A stretch of 61,617 nucleotides of DNA, taken from the NCBI GenBank assembly GCA_020853775.1, contig JADYYH010000049.1, forward strand, positions 1 to 61,617, written 5' to 3'. The stretch is from Nitrospira sp. Lineage in GTDB: Bacteria; Nitrospirota; Nitrospiria; Nitrospirales; Nitrospiraceae. Both the position numbers and the translations under genes were made by a program. Of the stretch, positions 46,565-56,053 are shown one piece after another. Each line of letters starts with the position of its first letter. The first letter of the stretch is position 1. Below the pieces are notes generated by a model, which ran no database searches, was not told the DNA's origin, and saw nothing but the letters and a program-made list of their open reading frames with translations.

Positions 46565-46891
46565 CTACTTGCCGCGCCGCACGATCACGGCAGCGACCTG
46601 ATCCAGGCGAACGGTCGCATCGTAGAACTCCATTCCCAAGAGTTCGGTGAGGCCGACCGCCTGCGTGCCGACCTTTGCCACCTTGCCGTCGAGGTCCTGC
46701 CCCGAGAGCAGCTTGACCTTCACCCGCTTACCGACTTGCTGCTCAAGGATCTGCCGCAGAACGTCCGGACCATTGAGTTCAACTGTCGGCTCCTCGGCCT
46801 GAGCGAACGGAACAGTGACGTTCCCTCCAACCAAGACACACCACAGCACGACGACCAGGCTGAATCCGATTCGTCCGTGACGATGCCCCAT
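46565..46891 (-). CDS. Small secreted protein with Sm-like/RNA-binding-like strand pattern
   Basis: A 108-residue protein with a signal peptide (GFSLVVVLWCVLVGGNVTVP). The mature part has VGKRVKVKLLSGQDLDGKVA followed by GLTELLGMEFYDATVRLDQV, a compact beta-rich pattern like an Sm or SH3-type barrel. ATG 46891 has AAGGAGG upstream. It ends 53 bases before the DUF4188 gene on the same strand. The signal peptide makes a periplasmic location likely; function unknown. Confidence 0.72.
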   Translation of the reverse strand: MGHRHGRIGFSLVVVLWCVLVGGNVTVPFAQAEEPTVELNGPDVLRQILEQQVGKRVKVKLLSGQDLDGKVAKVGTQAVGLTELLGMEFYDATVRLDQVAAVIVRRGK

Positions 46892-47176
46892 GCGAACCTC
46901 CTTGTCATGTTGACCAATGACCAGCACAGGTCTCGGTGATGGCCGCCCGAGAGCCAGCCGGTGCCGTGGAGAATACCCGCAGCGTTCAGGAAAGTCACGC
47001 AACCGTGACGGCATCGCCCGGTACCACGCGGCACCCTATCCGGCAGCCATGTGCCCCTGCACGAACGCGGCGCAATCCTTTACAGATGTCAGGGAGCACG
47101 GTATCATCCCTGAGGCTCAGTACGTACCTTCACCCAAAGCCGCAAGGAGACACCGATGGGTTAGATCGTCCTCGCC

Positions 47177-47704
47177 GTGCCGGTTGTGCTCGTGCTGATC
47201 GTCATCGGGATGTACAACTCGCTGGTCCGCCTGCGTGCCGCGTGCGAAAGCGCCTGGGCCGATATCGATGTCCAGCTGAAACGCCGCTACGACCTCATCC
47301 CGAACCTCGTCGAAACCGTCAAGGCCTATGCGGCCCATGAAAAAAGCGCGCTCGAAGCCGTGATCAATGCCCGGGCAAAGGCGATGTCGGCCCAGGGGCC
47401 GGAAGCCAAAGCCGTGGCAGAAAATCAGCTGAGCCAGTCGCTGAAGTCCCTGTTTGCCCTGGCCGAAGCCTATCCGCAATTGCGCGCGGTCGAAGCCTTC
47501 AATCAGCTCCAGGGAAGTTTGAGCCAGGTGGAAGACGCGCTGCAGAATGCCAGGCGCTATTACAACGCTGTCGTCCGCGATTACAATGCGAAGACGCAAG
47601 AGGTGCCGACCAACTTCATTGCCGGATGGTTCAACTTCACCGGCCGCCAGTTCTTCGAGTTAACCGAAACTACCCAGCGTGAGCCGCCACGGGTGCAGTT
47701 CTAA
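47177..47704 (+). CDS. lemA: LemA family protein with an amber codon at the native codon 3
   Basis: A LemA protein of 175 residues when read from GTG 47177. The membrane segment VVLVLIVIGMYNSLV is followed by the conserved SAWADIDVQLKRRYDLIPNL and VETVKAYAAHEK, and it ends in a NFTGRQFFEL-type tail. LemA proteins have one N-terminal helix and a coiled-coil periplasmic domain. A better start exists at ATG 47156 with AAGGAG seven bases upstream, in the same frame, but the third codon there is TAG (47162-47164). Replacing it with Trp would give the usual LemA start. The DUF2207 gene follows at once. Confidence 0.9.
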   Translation: MPVVLVLIVIGMYNSLVRLRAACESAWADIDVQLKRRYDLIPNLVETVKAYAAHEKSALEAVINARAKAMSAQGPEAKAVAENQLSQSLKSLFALAEAYPQLRAVEAFNQLQGSLSQVEDALQNARRYYNAVVRDYNAKTQEVPTNFIAGWFNFTGRQFFELTETTQREPPRVQF

Positions 47705-47705
47705 C

Positions 47706-49478
47706 GTGGATCGTACCGACGATCCGATCGTGAAACCCCGACAACGACCACATTTCTTCCGTGTTCTCTCCTGCCTGGTTTTTCTATGCCTCATCCAATC
47801 CGTGGGCCTCCTACCGGCCCATGCGCGCTCATTCGTCCTGAGCCGCTTCGATGTGGAACTGCAAGTGTTGTCCGGCGGCGAGTTGCTCGTGACGGAAACG
47901 GTCAGCCCTCGCTTCGAAGGGGCCTGGAACGGCATCGAGCGGCTGATCCCGGTCGAATATCGCACCCCGCAAGGGTTCGACTACACGCTGCTGTTGGATC
48001 GCATCTCTGTCACCGACGAGCAGGGCGCTCAGCTCAAATTCGACAGTAGCCGGGAACGGCATTATCGGAACTTTCGAATTTGGATTCCCGGCGCGACGGA
48101 TGCCACCCGCATCTTCGTGCTGAAATATCTCGTCCGGAACGGGCTGAAATTTTTCGAAGACCATGACGAGTTGTATTGGAACGTCACCGGAGATGAATGG
48201 GATGTGCCCATCGAGCAAGCCTCCGTGCGCATTCTCCTTCCCCCGCAGGCGACCGGCGTCCGCGCCCAGGCTTTCACCGGAGCCTATGGCGCGCGCGAGC
48301 AGGCGGCAACCGTGACGATCCTCGGCTCGGGGATCGAGATGACGATGACGCGCCCGCTCGGCTTCCGCGAAGGACTCACTGCCGTCGTCGGCTGGGACAA
48401 GGGCCTCGTGACCGCGCCCACCGTCTTGGATCAGACCCGCATGACGCTCCTCAGCAATTGGCCCTTGGGCATCCCTGTGCTCGTGTTCCTCGTGATGTAC
48501 CGTCTCTGGTCCATCAGGGGGAAAGATCCACGGCTTCGACCGGTCGTCGTCATGTACGAACCACCGGATCACCTGGCGCCGGCGGAGGTCGGCACCCTCG
48601 TGGATGAAAGTCCGGACACTCGCGATATCACCGCCACGGTCGTGGATTTGGCTGTGCGAGGATACGTGCGAATCATCGAACGCAAAGCCGAGCATCTGTT
48701 CGGTCTCTGGTCGAGCCTGGATTATCTGTTCCAGCGGACAAAGCCCCGCCAGGAGTGGGCGGCCTTGCCCGCGTTCGAACGGCTCCTGCTGGAAGCCCTG
48801 TTCAAGGATCGCGAGGCCGACGAGGTGTTACTGAGCTCGCTCGAAAACCGCTTCTACACATCGCTGCCGGGAATCCACGACGCGATATTTCAAGCCTTGC
48901 AACGCCACACGTATTACAACCAACGGCCCGACCGTGTGAAGCAAGGCTACCTCGTCGGCGGTGTCGCACTCGGAATCGTGTTGACTATCGCGCTTGTCGC
49001 CCTTGCCGACCATTGGGGCCTGGCGCCGTTGACGGCCTTCGCCGCCGGCTTGGGATCGGGCGTGATTGTCGTGGGGTTCGGCCGGATTATGCCGGCTCGC
49101 ACGCAGCAAGGCACAAGGGCGCTCGAAGCTGTGCTGGGATTTGAAGAGTTTCTGACGCGTGTCGAAGTCGACCGGTTCAATCGCATCATCAAGACGCCCG
49201 AACTGTTCGAAAGATTTCTCCCTTATGCCATGGCTCTGGGGGTTGAAAAAAATTGGGCGGGGGCATTCGAAACGATCGTCATGACTGCTCCGGCCTGGTA
49301 CCAAGGCAGTGATCTCGCACAGTTCAATACGAGAGGATTCACGAGCCGGATGGGCGAGATGGCTTCACGAACAGGATCGACGATGACCTCAGCCCCCCGC
49401 AGCTCAGGCGGTTCTGGATTCAGTCACGGAGGGTCGTCGGGCGGCGGGTTCGGCGGTGGAGGCGGCCGGGGGTTCTGA
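47706..49478 (+). CDS. DUF2207 membrane protein with Gly-rich C-terminus
   Basis: A protein of about 590 residues with a signal-like hydrophobic N-terminus (VLSCLVFLCLIQSVGLLPAH). The DUF2207 extracellular domain follows (FVLSRFDVELQVLSGGELLV, GLKFFEDHDELYWNVTGDEW), then membrane segments near 250 and 410-460 (GVALGIVLTIALVALADHWG) and a Ser/Gly-rich tail (GGSSGGGFGGGGGRGF). This architecture commonly accompanies LemA. GTG 47706 lies two bases after the lemA stop; a GTG at 47679 would overlap lemA. The pair probably forms one operon that acts at the cell envelope. Confidence 0.88.
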   Translation: MDRTDDPIVKPRQRPHFFRVLSCLVFLCLIQSVGLLPAHARSFVLSRFDVELQVLSGGELLVTETVSPRFEGAWNGIERLIPVEYRTPQGFDYTLLLDRISVTDEQGAQLKFDSSRERHYRNFRIWIPGATDATRIFVLKYLVRNGLKFFEDHDELYWNVTGDEWDVPIEQASVRILLPPQATGVRAQAFTGAYGAREQAATVTILGSGIEMTMTRPLGFREGLTAVVGWDKGLVTAPTVLDQTRMTLLSNWPLGIPVLVFLVMYRLWSIRGKDPRLRPVVVMYEPPDHLAPAEVGTLVDESPDTRDITATVVDLAVRGYVRIIERKAEHLFGLWSSLDYLFQRTKPRQEWAALPAFERLLLEALFKDREADEVLLSSLENRFYTSLPGIHDAIFQALQRHTYYNQRPDRVKQGYLVGGVALGIVLTIALVALADHWGLAPLTAFAAGLGSGVIVVGFGRIMPARTQQGTRALEAVLGFEEFLTRVEVDRFNRIIKTPELFERFLPYAMALGVEKNWAGAFETIVMTAPAWYQGSDLAQFNTRGFTSRMGEMASRTGSTMTSAPRSSGGSGFSHGGSSGGGFGGGGGRGF

Positions 49479-49728
49479 CCGGAGGCCTTCCTCACCCGGT
49501 GGCGCCGTCACCACCCATGACGATCACTCCATCCGTCACTCATCAGGTCAGCGTCTCCTCAAGGCGGTTACCCGCGATGATGCACAGTCCGCCAATCACC
49601 GGGACAACCTAGAACAGGGTCTCGCAATATCGGTCGCACCTCGCCCCACGCCGCCGAATGCACCTGTGAACAGGTACGGCCCGCGGCGCGATGAAGAAGC
49701 GCCGAGAACCCCTAGTTCCGGAGAATCG

Positions 49729-50196
49729 TCATTGGAATGGACAGGGAAAAGCGAATCGGAACGCGGGGACTGGTGTACGGCCTTCATCCATATCGATCAG
49801 GTCGAAGAGAGGGTGCCGCGTGAACTCAATCTGCATCGCCATTTCAGGGCTAAGCCTCGCGAGGAGCCTGGCCAACGCTCGATCCGGACGGAGTCGCTCC
49901 AACGCCTCACTCCACGCCAGGATCTCTTGAGAGCCGTGGGGCACGGCCGCTTGTGCCACCCAGGCCAGGATCTCCTCCTCGCTATCCCTACCGAGTACCG
50001 CCTGTCGCAGGGCCTCCGGTTGCAGCCCGGTGAAGGCCAGGAATCGGCCGTCCAATGGCAGGCCGGGGCGAAGCAGAAACGGCACATACGGATCAGGCAG
50101 CAGCCCCTGCGCATGGAGCCGCAGCTTATCGATCAGCCGCGGCAGGATTACGTACCCGCCCAGACGCTCGCGTGGCGACCGAAGCCTATGCGACAT
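49729..50196 (-). CDS. DUF5069 family protein
   Basis: A 155-residue soluble protein matching DUF5069: SPRERLGGYVILPRLIDKLR, LRPGLPLDGRFLAFTGLQPE, then ILAWVAQAA and LFDLIDMDEGR near the end. No catalytic residue is known for the family. ATG 50196 (GGAGG about 15 bases upstream) fits the family start better than the 60-residue longer frame. A large plus-strand open frame over the same DNA is its antisense shadow. It is convergent with the lemA-DUF2207 pair. Confidence 0.82.
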   Translation of the reverse strand: MSHRLRSPRERLGGYVILPRLIDKLRLHAQGLLPDPYVPFLLRPGLPLDGRFLAFTGLQPEALRQAVLGRDSEEEILAWVAQAAVPHGSQEILAWSEALERLRPDRALARLLARLSPEMAMQIEFTRHPLFDLIDMDEGRTPVPAFRFAFPCPFQ

Positions 50197-50263
50197 CGAC
50201 CCCTGAGACCTCCACCACCGTCCCTCCTCCCCAACTCGAACACTTCCCTCGCGACGACACAGG

Positions 50264-51286
50264 CTAGATCGACGACACCAGCACCTGTTCGATCGAACCG
50301 GCGACGGGATGCAGTTCCGTCCGCGCAAATCCCGCTGCCGCGAACATCTGCTCATACTCCCGGAAGGTATAGGCATCGCCTTCCGGCGTGGTCGCGAGCA
50401 TGATCAAGCTGAACTCCGCCACGGGCGGCGGCGTGACGCGATTGTCATCCGGCACGAACTCCAACGTAATAACCCGGCCGCCCGGCGCAAGCGAACGGTG
50501 GACTTTGCGCAATAACGATTCGCAGGTCTGCACGGAGAAATGGTGGAGAAAGTTGGTGAGCAGGACGAGATCATACCCCTCGCCGAACTCCTGCTGAAAC
50601 GCGTCGCCTGCGATCGTCCGGTAGCGCGACGCGATGCCGGCCTGTTGGGCGAGTTCCTTAGCCACGGTCAAGACGTTGGGCCAATCCACGGCGACAATCT
50701 CCGCCTGGGGGCACCGGCTTCCGATCTCGACGCCGAAGAGCCCGTGCCCCGCCGCGATATCCAACACCTTCTTCACGTTCGGCTGCGACTGCCGCACAAA
50801 GATGCCGATCTCCTCAGCCGGCTTCGCCATCATCGGGATCATGGAGCGCGCGAAATCCACCCAGAGCGGATGCTCGGGCGTCACCGTTCCCGCTTCGCCG
50901 GCCACGGTCCCTCCCTTCCGCACCGCCTCAGTCAGATTTTCAAACGCCGCGATGAACTTCGGCGCGTGCAAAAACCCCAAGACAGACCCCATGTAGGCGG
51001 GCGAGCGACGGTCGAGAAACACCGCGCTATCCGGCGTCAACTTGTACCGATCGCCTTCTTTGGTGAGGAATCCTTGGATGCTGAGGTAGTCCGCCAGAAT
51101 GCGCACGCCGCGCTCGGCCGTTCCACAACGCTGAGCCAGTGCCGGCACCTGATCATGCCCCAACCCGATGGCAGTAAAGAGATCGAGTTCAACCGCGGCC
51201 TTCAGCGCCTGCGACCGTTGATAGGCATTGGCCGTCTGAAAGAACAACTGCGGGGTCGGCCCCCCGGCCGGTTCCGGTTTCAACAT
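50264..51286 (-). CDS. SAM-dependent O-methyltransferase (hydroxyindole/acetylserotonin O-methyltransferase-like)
   Basis: A 340-residue methyltransferase with an N-terminal dimerisation/winged-helix domain (AYQRSQALKAAVELDLFTAI, then RILADYLSIQGFL) and a Rossmann domain: SAM motif VLDIAAGHGLFGVEIGS, acidic loop EIVAVDWPNVL, GDAFQQEFGEGYDLVLLTNF and LHHF with the catalytic-type His. Related enzymes methylate small phenolic or polyketide substrates; the substrate is not evident. ATG 51286 follows GAGGAG; the longer frame from 51325 adds 13 residues. Confidence 0.9.
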   Translation of the reverse strand: MLKPEPAGGPTPQLFFQTANAYQRSQALKAAVELDLFTAIGLGHDQVPALAQRCGTAERGVRILADYLSIQGFLTKEGDRYKLTPDSAVFLDRRSPAYMGSVLGFLHAPKFIAAFENLTEAVRKGGTVAGEAGTVTPEHPLWVDFARSMIPMMAKPAEEIGIFVRQSQPNVKKVLDIAAGHGLFGVEIGSRCPQAEIVAVDWPNVLTVAKELAQQAGIASRYRTIAGDAFQQEFGEGYDLVLLTNFLHHFSVQTCESLLRKVHRSLAPGGRVITLEFVPDDNRVTPPPVAEFSLIMLATTPEGDAYTFREYEQMFAAAGFARTELHPVAGSIEQVLVSSI

Positions 51287-51445
51287 CGGCAACACTCCTC
51301 GGTTCGATGGTGGTAGCCATGTCACAGATCGGCATTGCCCGGATTGTACCCTGTCGGGCTAATGGATGCGAGGGTGCCAGGCGAGAGACGGCGACCCCAT
51401 CGCGAGGTGGGAGAGGCCCACGACGGTGAAACGGAACGACGAGAC

Positions 51446-54400
51446 TTAGCGAGCGGCCGGTTTGTGCGTGACGGTCAGCGGGGTGCCGGGGGGAAACGCG
51501 GCTCCCAATCGAACTGCGCGCTTCGGGCCGCGCACCGTGACGCGCATGGCGTGGCCGTCCCATTGCCAGGTGATCGATCCTCCGGGGAGCGCGAGGTTGG
51601 AGACGGCCATCGGTTGCGACACCCAGGGCGCAGTGATACCGGCACCGATCACCACGGTCGGCTCCGCCGCCTGATCATCGAGATAGGCCAGCATGTCTTG
51701 TTGCAACAGCAGGAGCAGCGCCGCCGTTTCATAGTCGGGCGTCACGGCCAGTTCGTTGTGCCATCCCCGCGCATATCGCCACCCGTCTGCCACCTCGTCT
51801 TGTGCCGACAGCGCCGCTTCCCATGTATACAATCCCGGCGACGCCTGTTGTCCCCAGAGCCGATGCAAGACCGTCCAAACCGCTTCGGGCTTGCCCTGCC
51901 GCAGTGCCTGATGAGCCTGGGACAATTGCCCTGCACTCGTCGTCAAGTCGGCAGAAGGCCGGTACGTGGTCAGCGATTGTTTGAGTTGATGGCGGCGCGA
52001 CGAAGGAGCGGCCAATGCTCGCAGGCTCACCGGTGACGCACTGCTCTCCTTGAGGTCGTGGGAAGACTGTCGCTGCCAGCTCTCCAGCAACCCCTGCGCC
52101 TGCGTGCGCCACCGTGCGGCCTGTTGGCGCTTGCCAAGCCGTTCGGCGAACTCGGCTGCGGCGACCAGCCCGCGATAACTGACGGCATTCACGTAGAGCG
52201 ACGGCCAGTCATCGCCGACCCGACCGACGATGAGCCCGTCTCGCGCCGGCTGCGCCAGCACGGCCGTTCTGGTTTGGCGCAGATGTTTGAAATCATGCGG
52301 GGCCGGAATGGTATACGGCTCGACGATCGGCGCCTTCGCGGTCAACATCTCCTCGATACGCCGGGCCTTCCTGAGAATATGCGGCCACAACCACTCATCA
52401 TGCACCTTATCGGCGATGTAATCGGCAGACTCGGTGAGCGCCCAGATGGCCAGGCCCGGCGCATCGGCCTCCGGCCCGGATCCGCCGGCAAAATCATGCA
52501 TGGCCAAAAATTGCGAAAGCACCCGGCTGACCCGTGGCTCGCCCGCGCGGGAAAGGGCGGCTGTAATGTATGCGCCCTGGCGGTGCCAGGCGCGATAGAA
52601 GACAGCCGGATCGCCGGGGCGCGTTTCATCGTCGACCAGGCTCATCATCAAGTGCGTGATCTGGGCATTCATGGAGGCCTGGACGCGTGGATCCGGCAGC
52701 GCAAGCCGCGCCCGCTTTGGCGCCTGCTTATAGTGGCCCTCGATTTCAACAGGCGGACGGAGCTCCGACAACACCACCCGAATCTCTTCACCGGGCTTCG
52801 CCGAGGCCGGCGCAAATTGGAGCCGCGCGTATCCCCACCCGGACTCGCCGCTCCAGGACGTGGCCGCGGACTGGTCGGTCATCCAGCCGGCCTGATTTTC
52901 ATCTCCCATTGCCACGCGGTCCGGGGCGGGTGAAGCGATCACCGTCCACCGCTGGTTCACCGTCACCCGCGCAGCCTCTCGAGTCAGCGCCGTCACCGGG
53001 CCACCGGCCGGCCCCACACTACGAATGACGATCACGGGCACATGGTGTGTCTCATTCTTGAAGCGCAGCTCCCAGCGTGACGTATCCAGTTTGGTCCAGG
53101 TCGCCTGGTAGTAGGGCGTTTTGGTCACGATGGCGGGAATCGTCGGATGCCCGGTCGGCACGAATTCCTGCGTGATCTCGTTGATCGGCACCGACTGGCT
53201 GACGACCACGGGCACACCGGCCGCATCACACAACCAGAGGGAGACGCCGAAACTGGGCAACTGCGGACTGAAATCTCCGCCGGGCTCATGGTAGGCCGTT
53301 CCTCCTTCAGGCGCACCCGGAACAGCCAGGGGCACATGCCCGATCGACCGGGGCCAGGGCCGCTCCGGATCTTTTTCCATCATGGCGGTCATCAACTCGC
53401 GTTGAGGCGTGAACTGCGTCGCCGTCTGCGTGGCTTCTTGGAACTGTTGCCAATTGTTCAGCGCGACGCATAACACGAGCACTCCAGCCATCCCCGTAAC
53501 GAGTCGCCGGCCTGGACCAAAGGTGCCCATCACCGCCACCGCGAGCAGGAGCGGCATAAAATTCAAACTGTAGACAAACGTTTCCTCCCCGTAGAGCATG
53601 TGCAACACGATCTCGAAAGCCAGCATGCCTCCCAACACCAGCCGGAACCGCAGGTGATGGTCCATCGTCAGCATCCGCCAGAATCCGTTGAGGAGTAATG
53701 CCGACCAGAGACCAACCGCCACGAGCCCGAGCGGGCCGGCCGACCCGGGAGCGGAGAACTGAAAGGTGAGACGCTCCGAGAGGCGGAACGCGTCGGCATT
53801 CGCCTGCGCATAGGCATCATCCTTCAGAAAACGCACGGCCGGAGCGACGAGACTGTGAAAGACCATCGACGAGGCCACATTGGCGATGCCGCCCGCCTGG
53901 GGATGGTTCACAAACGATGTCTCCTCGCGGTGGCCGATGAAAAAGACCGCTGAGGGGAAGATGACCTTCTGCAGGCCCCACAGGATCACCACCAGGCAGA
54001 ACGCATTGACGGATAGTTGCACGGCCTGCTTCCAAGGCCATCGCGCCAGGCTGACGAGTAATCCGGCCATCCAATTCGTGACGGTAAAGCTCAACGTCAG
54101 CGCGCTGGCTGCCACGTAGACGCTCGCTCCCAGCGGGCGCTGCTCCGTATACAGCAGCAACACCAGCGCCAGCATGATCGACAGGGAACCCCAGGAATAG
54201 GAATTGGGAAGCGGCAGCCAGAAGAGCGCCGAGGCACTGACGAGGCCCAGCACGGTGAACACCGTCGCGTCCAGCCTGCGGCACCCGAGCAGCCGGAACA
54301 GCATGAACAGCGTGCCGCCCCAGAGGCCGCCGCCCAGGCTGCCGACCAAGAGCACGGCACGGAGCGGGCTGACCGACAATCCGTGTTTGACCAGATAGAC

Positions 54401-54754
54401 CGGAACAAACGTCAGCAGCGAAAACAAGGGATGCACGGACGTCCGGTAATGGTCGTCGTGCACACGGGTCATGTTGGAGATCTCGCGAAGCGTATCCGCC
54501 TCGAACCAGAAATCCATCGACTGAAACAAAAAGGAGGGTATCGCGCGTGCGATGAACAGGCAGGCGACCGCCACCACCATGGTGAAGACGGCGGCACAGA
54601 GCCAATCCATTCGATCGAGCCCGGCAGGACTGGGGGGAGCGTTCTTCGCCGGCAACTCCTGCGTGTCCACCCAATGGTCGAACGCGGGTGTCTCCTCGCG
54701 GGCGGCTTGGTGCGAAGAATGAGTGGCCCGTACCAGATCCATACGACTTGGCAT
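51446..54754 (-). CDS. Large membrane protein with C-terminal soluble helical domain, unknown function
   Basis: An 1102-residue protein I do not recognise. Residues about 50-440 hold some eleven membrane segments with loops, a layout like GT-C-type glycosyltransferases or polymer ligases (for example LCAAVFTMVVAVACLFIARA and VYSLNFMPLLLAVAVMGTFG). Residues about 440-640 form a beta-rich region (WELRFKNETHHVPVIVIRS, WGYARLQFAPAS), and 640-1000 a mostly helical region with repeated Trp and Ala (WALTESADYIADKVHDEWLW, YRGLVAAAEFAERLGKRQQA) similar in outline to alpha/alpha-barrel glycosidase or lyase domains. The end is beta-rich (WQWDGHAMRVTVRGPKRAV). No family name is assigned; an envelope glycan role is a guess. 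Confidence 0.75.
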   Translation of the reverse strand: MPSRMDLVRATHSSHQAAREETPAFDHWVDTQELPAKNAPPSPAGLDRMDWLCAAVFTMVVAVACLFIARAIPSFLFQSMDFWFEADTLREISNMTRVHDDHYRTSVHPLFSLLTFVPVYLVKHGLSVSPLRAVLLVGSLGGGLWGGTLFMLFRLLGCRRLDATVFTVLGLVSASALFWLPLPNSYSWGSLSIMLALVLLLYTEQRPLGASVYVAASALTLSFTVTNWMAGLLVSLARWPWKQAVQLSVNAFCLVVILWGLQKVIFPSAVFFIGHREETSFVNHPQAGGIANVASSMVFHSLVAPAVRFLKDDAYAQANADAFRLSERLTFQFSAPGSAGPLGLVAVGLWSALLLNGFWRMLTMDHHLRFRLVLGGMLAFEIVLHMLYGEETFVYSLNFMPLLLAVAVMGTFGPGRRLVTGMAGVLVLCVALNNWQQFQEATQTATQFTPQRELMTAMMEKDPERPWPRSIGHVPLAVPGAPEGGTAYHEPGGDFSPQLPSFGVSLWLCDAAGVPVVVSQSVPINEITQEFVPTGHPTIPAIVTKTPYYQATWTKLDTSRWELRFKNETHHVPVIVIRSVGPAGGPVTALTREAARVTVNQRWTVIASPAPDRVAMGDENQAGWMTDQSAATSWSGESGWGYARLQFAPASAKPGEEIRVVLSELRPPVEIEGHYKQAPKRARLALPDPRVQASMNAQITHLMMSLVDDETRPGDPAVFYRAWHRQGAYITAALSRAGEPRVSRVLSQFLAMHDFAGGSGPEADAPGLAIWALTESADYIADKVHDEWLWPHILRKARRIEEMLTAKAPIVEPYTIPAPHDFKHLRQTRTAVLAQPARDGLIVGRVGDDWPSLYVNAVSYRGLVAAAEFAERLGKRQQAARWRTQAQGLLESWQRQSSHDLKESSASPVSLRALAAPSSRRHQLKQSLTTYRPSADLTTSAGQLSQAHQALRQGKPEAVWTVLHRLWGQQASPGLYTWEAALSAQDEVADGWRYARGWHNELAVTPDYETAALLLLLQQDMLAYLDDQAAEPTVVIGAGITAPWVSQPMAVSNLALPGGSITWQWDGHAMRVTVRGPKRAVRLGAAFPPGTPLTVTHKPAAR

Positions 54755-55149
54755 CCTGGTTCAAAAATACCTGCCCCCCCTGTCTCACAAGGCCCGCGGA
54801 GGGACGACAATTTCAGCGAACACAACAGAAAGGCCCGTGATTGGGCGGGAACCATCGATGAGACGCGGAGTGAGGGGAGTGCGAACGAAGGAGTGACGGT
54901 CTCATCCCTCGCCGTCGAAGCGACGGCGTCTGTCCTGTCGATTGCACAGGTGTCGTTGTATTCCTAGCAGAGTGACCAGGTCAGATCAACCCTCGATGCC
55001 ACCGGTGAGACGACAATCCTTATTCAAGTGGCCTGCGGACTCACAGACTGTTTCACTCCCGGCACATCGGTTCACCAGCGCACGAAGAGCAGAATCGCAG
55101 AGGGAGCATGAGGCTGGATCGATGACGGGCGCTGAATGCATGCGCTCCG
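54755..55149. other. Gene-free region upstream of the large membrane protein gene
   Basis: About 395 bases with no supportable gene. It should contain the promoter for the leftward 1102-residue protein. Overlapping plus-strand frames here are short and featureless, and I see no repeat or hairpin of note. Confidence 0.35.
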
Positions 55150-55356
55150 TTACCGTGCATGCCAGGCATATTGGGCGATCAGTATTAAGAGCGAGAGGCA
55201 CAACACCAGCAGTCCGGCAAGAGCGGAGACGGGGACGGAGCAGGCTGGATACCGACTGAACGGTTCCCGACGCATGTGCGGAAACCGCATGAGGCAATAG
55301 GTCGTCACTGCGGCACCGAAGCCGACAATGGCGATTAACACCTGCGCAACATCCAT
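55150..55356 (-). CDS. Small two-helix membrane protein
   Basis: A 68-residue protein with two membrane segments (VLIAIVGFGAAVTTYCLMRF and ALAGLLVLCLSLLILIAQYA) joined by a basic loop (PHMRREPFSRY). ATG 55356 is chosen because the hydrophobic segment starts there; the longer frame from 55491 lacks sense. It is divergent from the acetyltransferase gene, which starts about 115 bases away. Confidence 0.62.
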   Translation of the reverse strand: MDVAQVLIAIVGFGAAVTTYCLMRFPHMRREPFSRYPACSVPVSALAGLLVLCLSLLILIAQYAWHAR

Positions 55357-55471
55357 TGAAACTCCGTACGGAAACACCAGGGAAACCCTACCCGTGAAGG
55401 AGAAACGCGTCAAGAATCCGGACGAAAGCCGACAGTTGTGTCTGCACCGGCAATATGATGAGATCGAACAC

Positions 55472-56053
55472 ATGGCACCACTCGTCACCATTCGAACCGC
55501 GCGGCTGCTGCTCAGGCCGTTTCAAACGACCGACGCAGAGGTTGTGCACCGTCTCGCCGGATCACGAGACGTGGCCGCCGGCACCTTTCTCCCGCATCCA
55601 ATGGATCGGCAGGCGGCACAAGGCTGGATCACGGAACGCGTGAAGGACCAGGCGGCAGGAACGGGTGCGACCTTTGCGATCACGCTGACCGCGAGCGGAG
55701 AGCTCATCGGCTCCATCGGCATGGAGCTTGTCCTCGCGCATGAACAGGGGCGGCTCAGTTACTGGCTCGGCCGTGCCTATTGGAACCGTGGCTTCGGAAC
55801 TGAAGCCGTCACCGCTCTAGTTGAATACGGGTTCAACAGCCTGAGACTGCATCGAATCTACGCGCCGCACTTTCATACCAATCCGGCATCGGGACGTGTG
55901 TTGCAGAAGGTGGGCATGACACACGAAGGCCGCCTGCGTGAACACTATCTTCGATTCGGCCAACGCATCGACGTGGAGTTGTATGGAATGGTGCGGGAGG
56001 ATTTTGTAAAACTGGCGACCGAGAAGAAAGGAAAGGGTGGTGATCACGGGTAG
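55472..56053 (+). CDS. GNAT N-acetyltransferase (RimJ/RimL-like)
   Basis: A 193-residue acetyltransferase with the RimJ/RimL pattern: IRTARLLLRPFQTTDAEVVH, GELIGSIGMELVLAHEQGRL, the acetyl-CoA loop SYWLGRAYWNRGFGTEAVTA, LVEYGFNSLRLHRIYAPHF and ASGRVLQKVGMTHEGRLREH. Such enzymes acetylate protein N-termini or small amines; the substrate is unknown. Its 3' end overlaps the barrel-protein remnant by 17 bases. The start is not supported by a strong Shine-Dalgarno. Confidence 0.88.
   Translation: MAPLVTIRTARLLLRPFQTTDAEVVHRLAGSRDVAAGTFLPHPMDRQAAQGWITERVKDQAAGTGATFAITLTASGELIGSIGMELVLAHEQGRLSYWLGRAYWNRGFGTEAVTALVEYGFNSLRLHRIYAPHFHTNPASGRVLQKVGMTHEGRLREHYLRFGQRIDVELYGMVREDFVKLATEKKGKGGDHG

Noticed and set aside
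47156-47180. Programmed recoding of stop codons (selenocysteine or pyrrolysine) to explain the lemA and Nudix stops
   Set aside because: The stops are of two kinds (TAG and TGA), no recoding hairpin or recoding machinery is visible, and Trp or Gln/Glu is the expected residue; point mutation or sequence error is simpler.
49456-50403. Plus-strand open frame of 315 codons
   Set aside because: It is antisense to the DUF5069 gene and to the end of the methyltransferase gene; its composition is arginine- and proline-rich and shows no family features.
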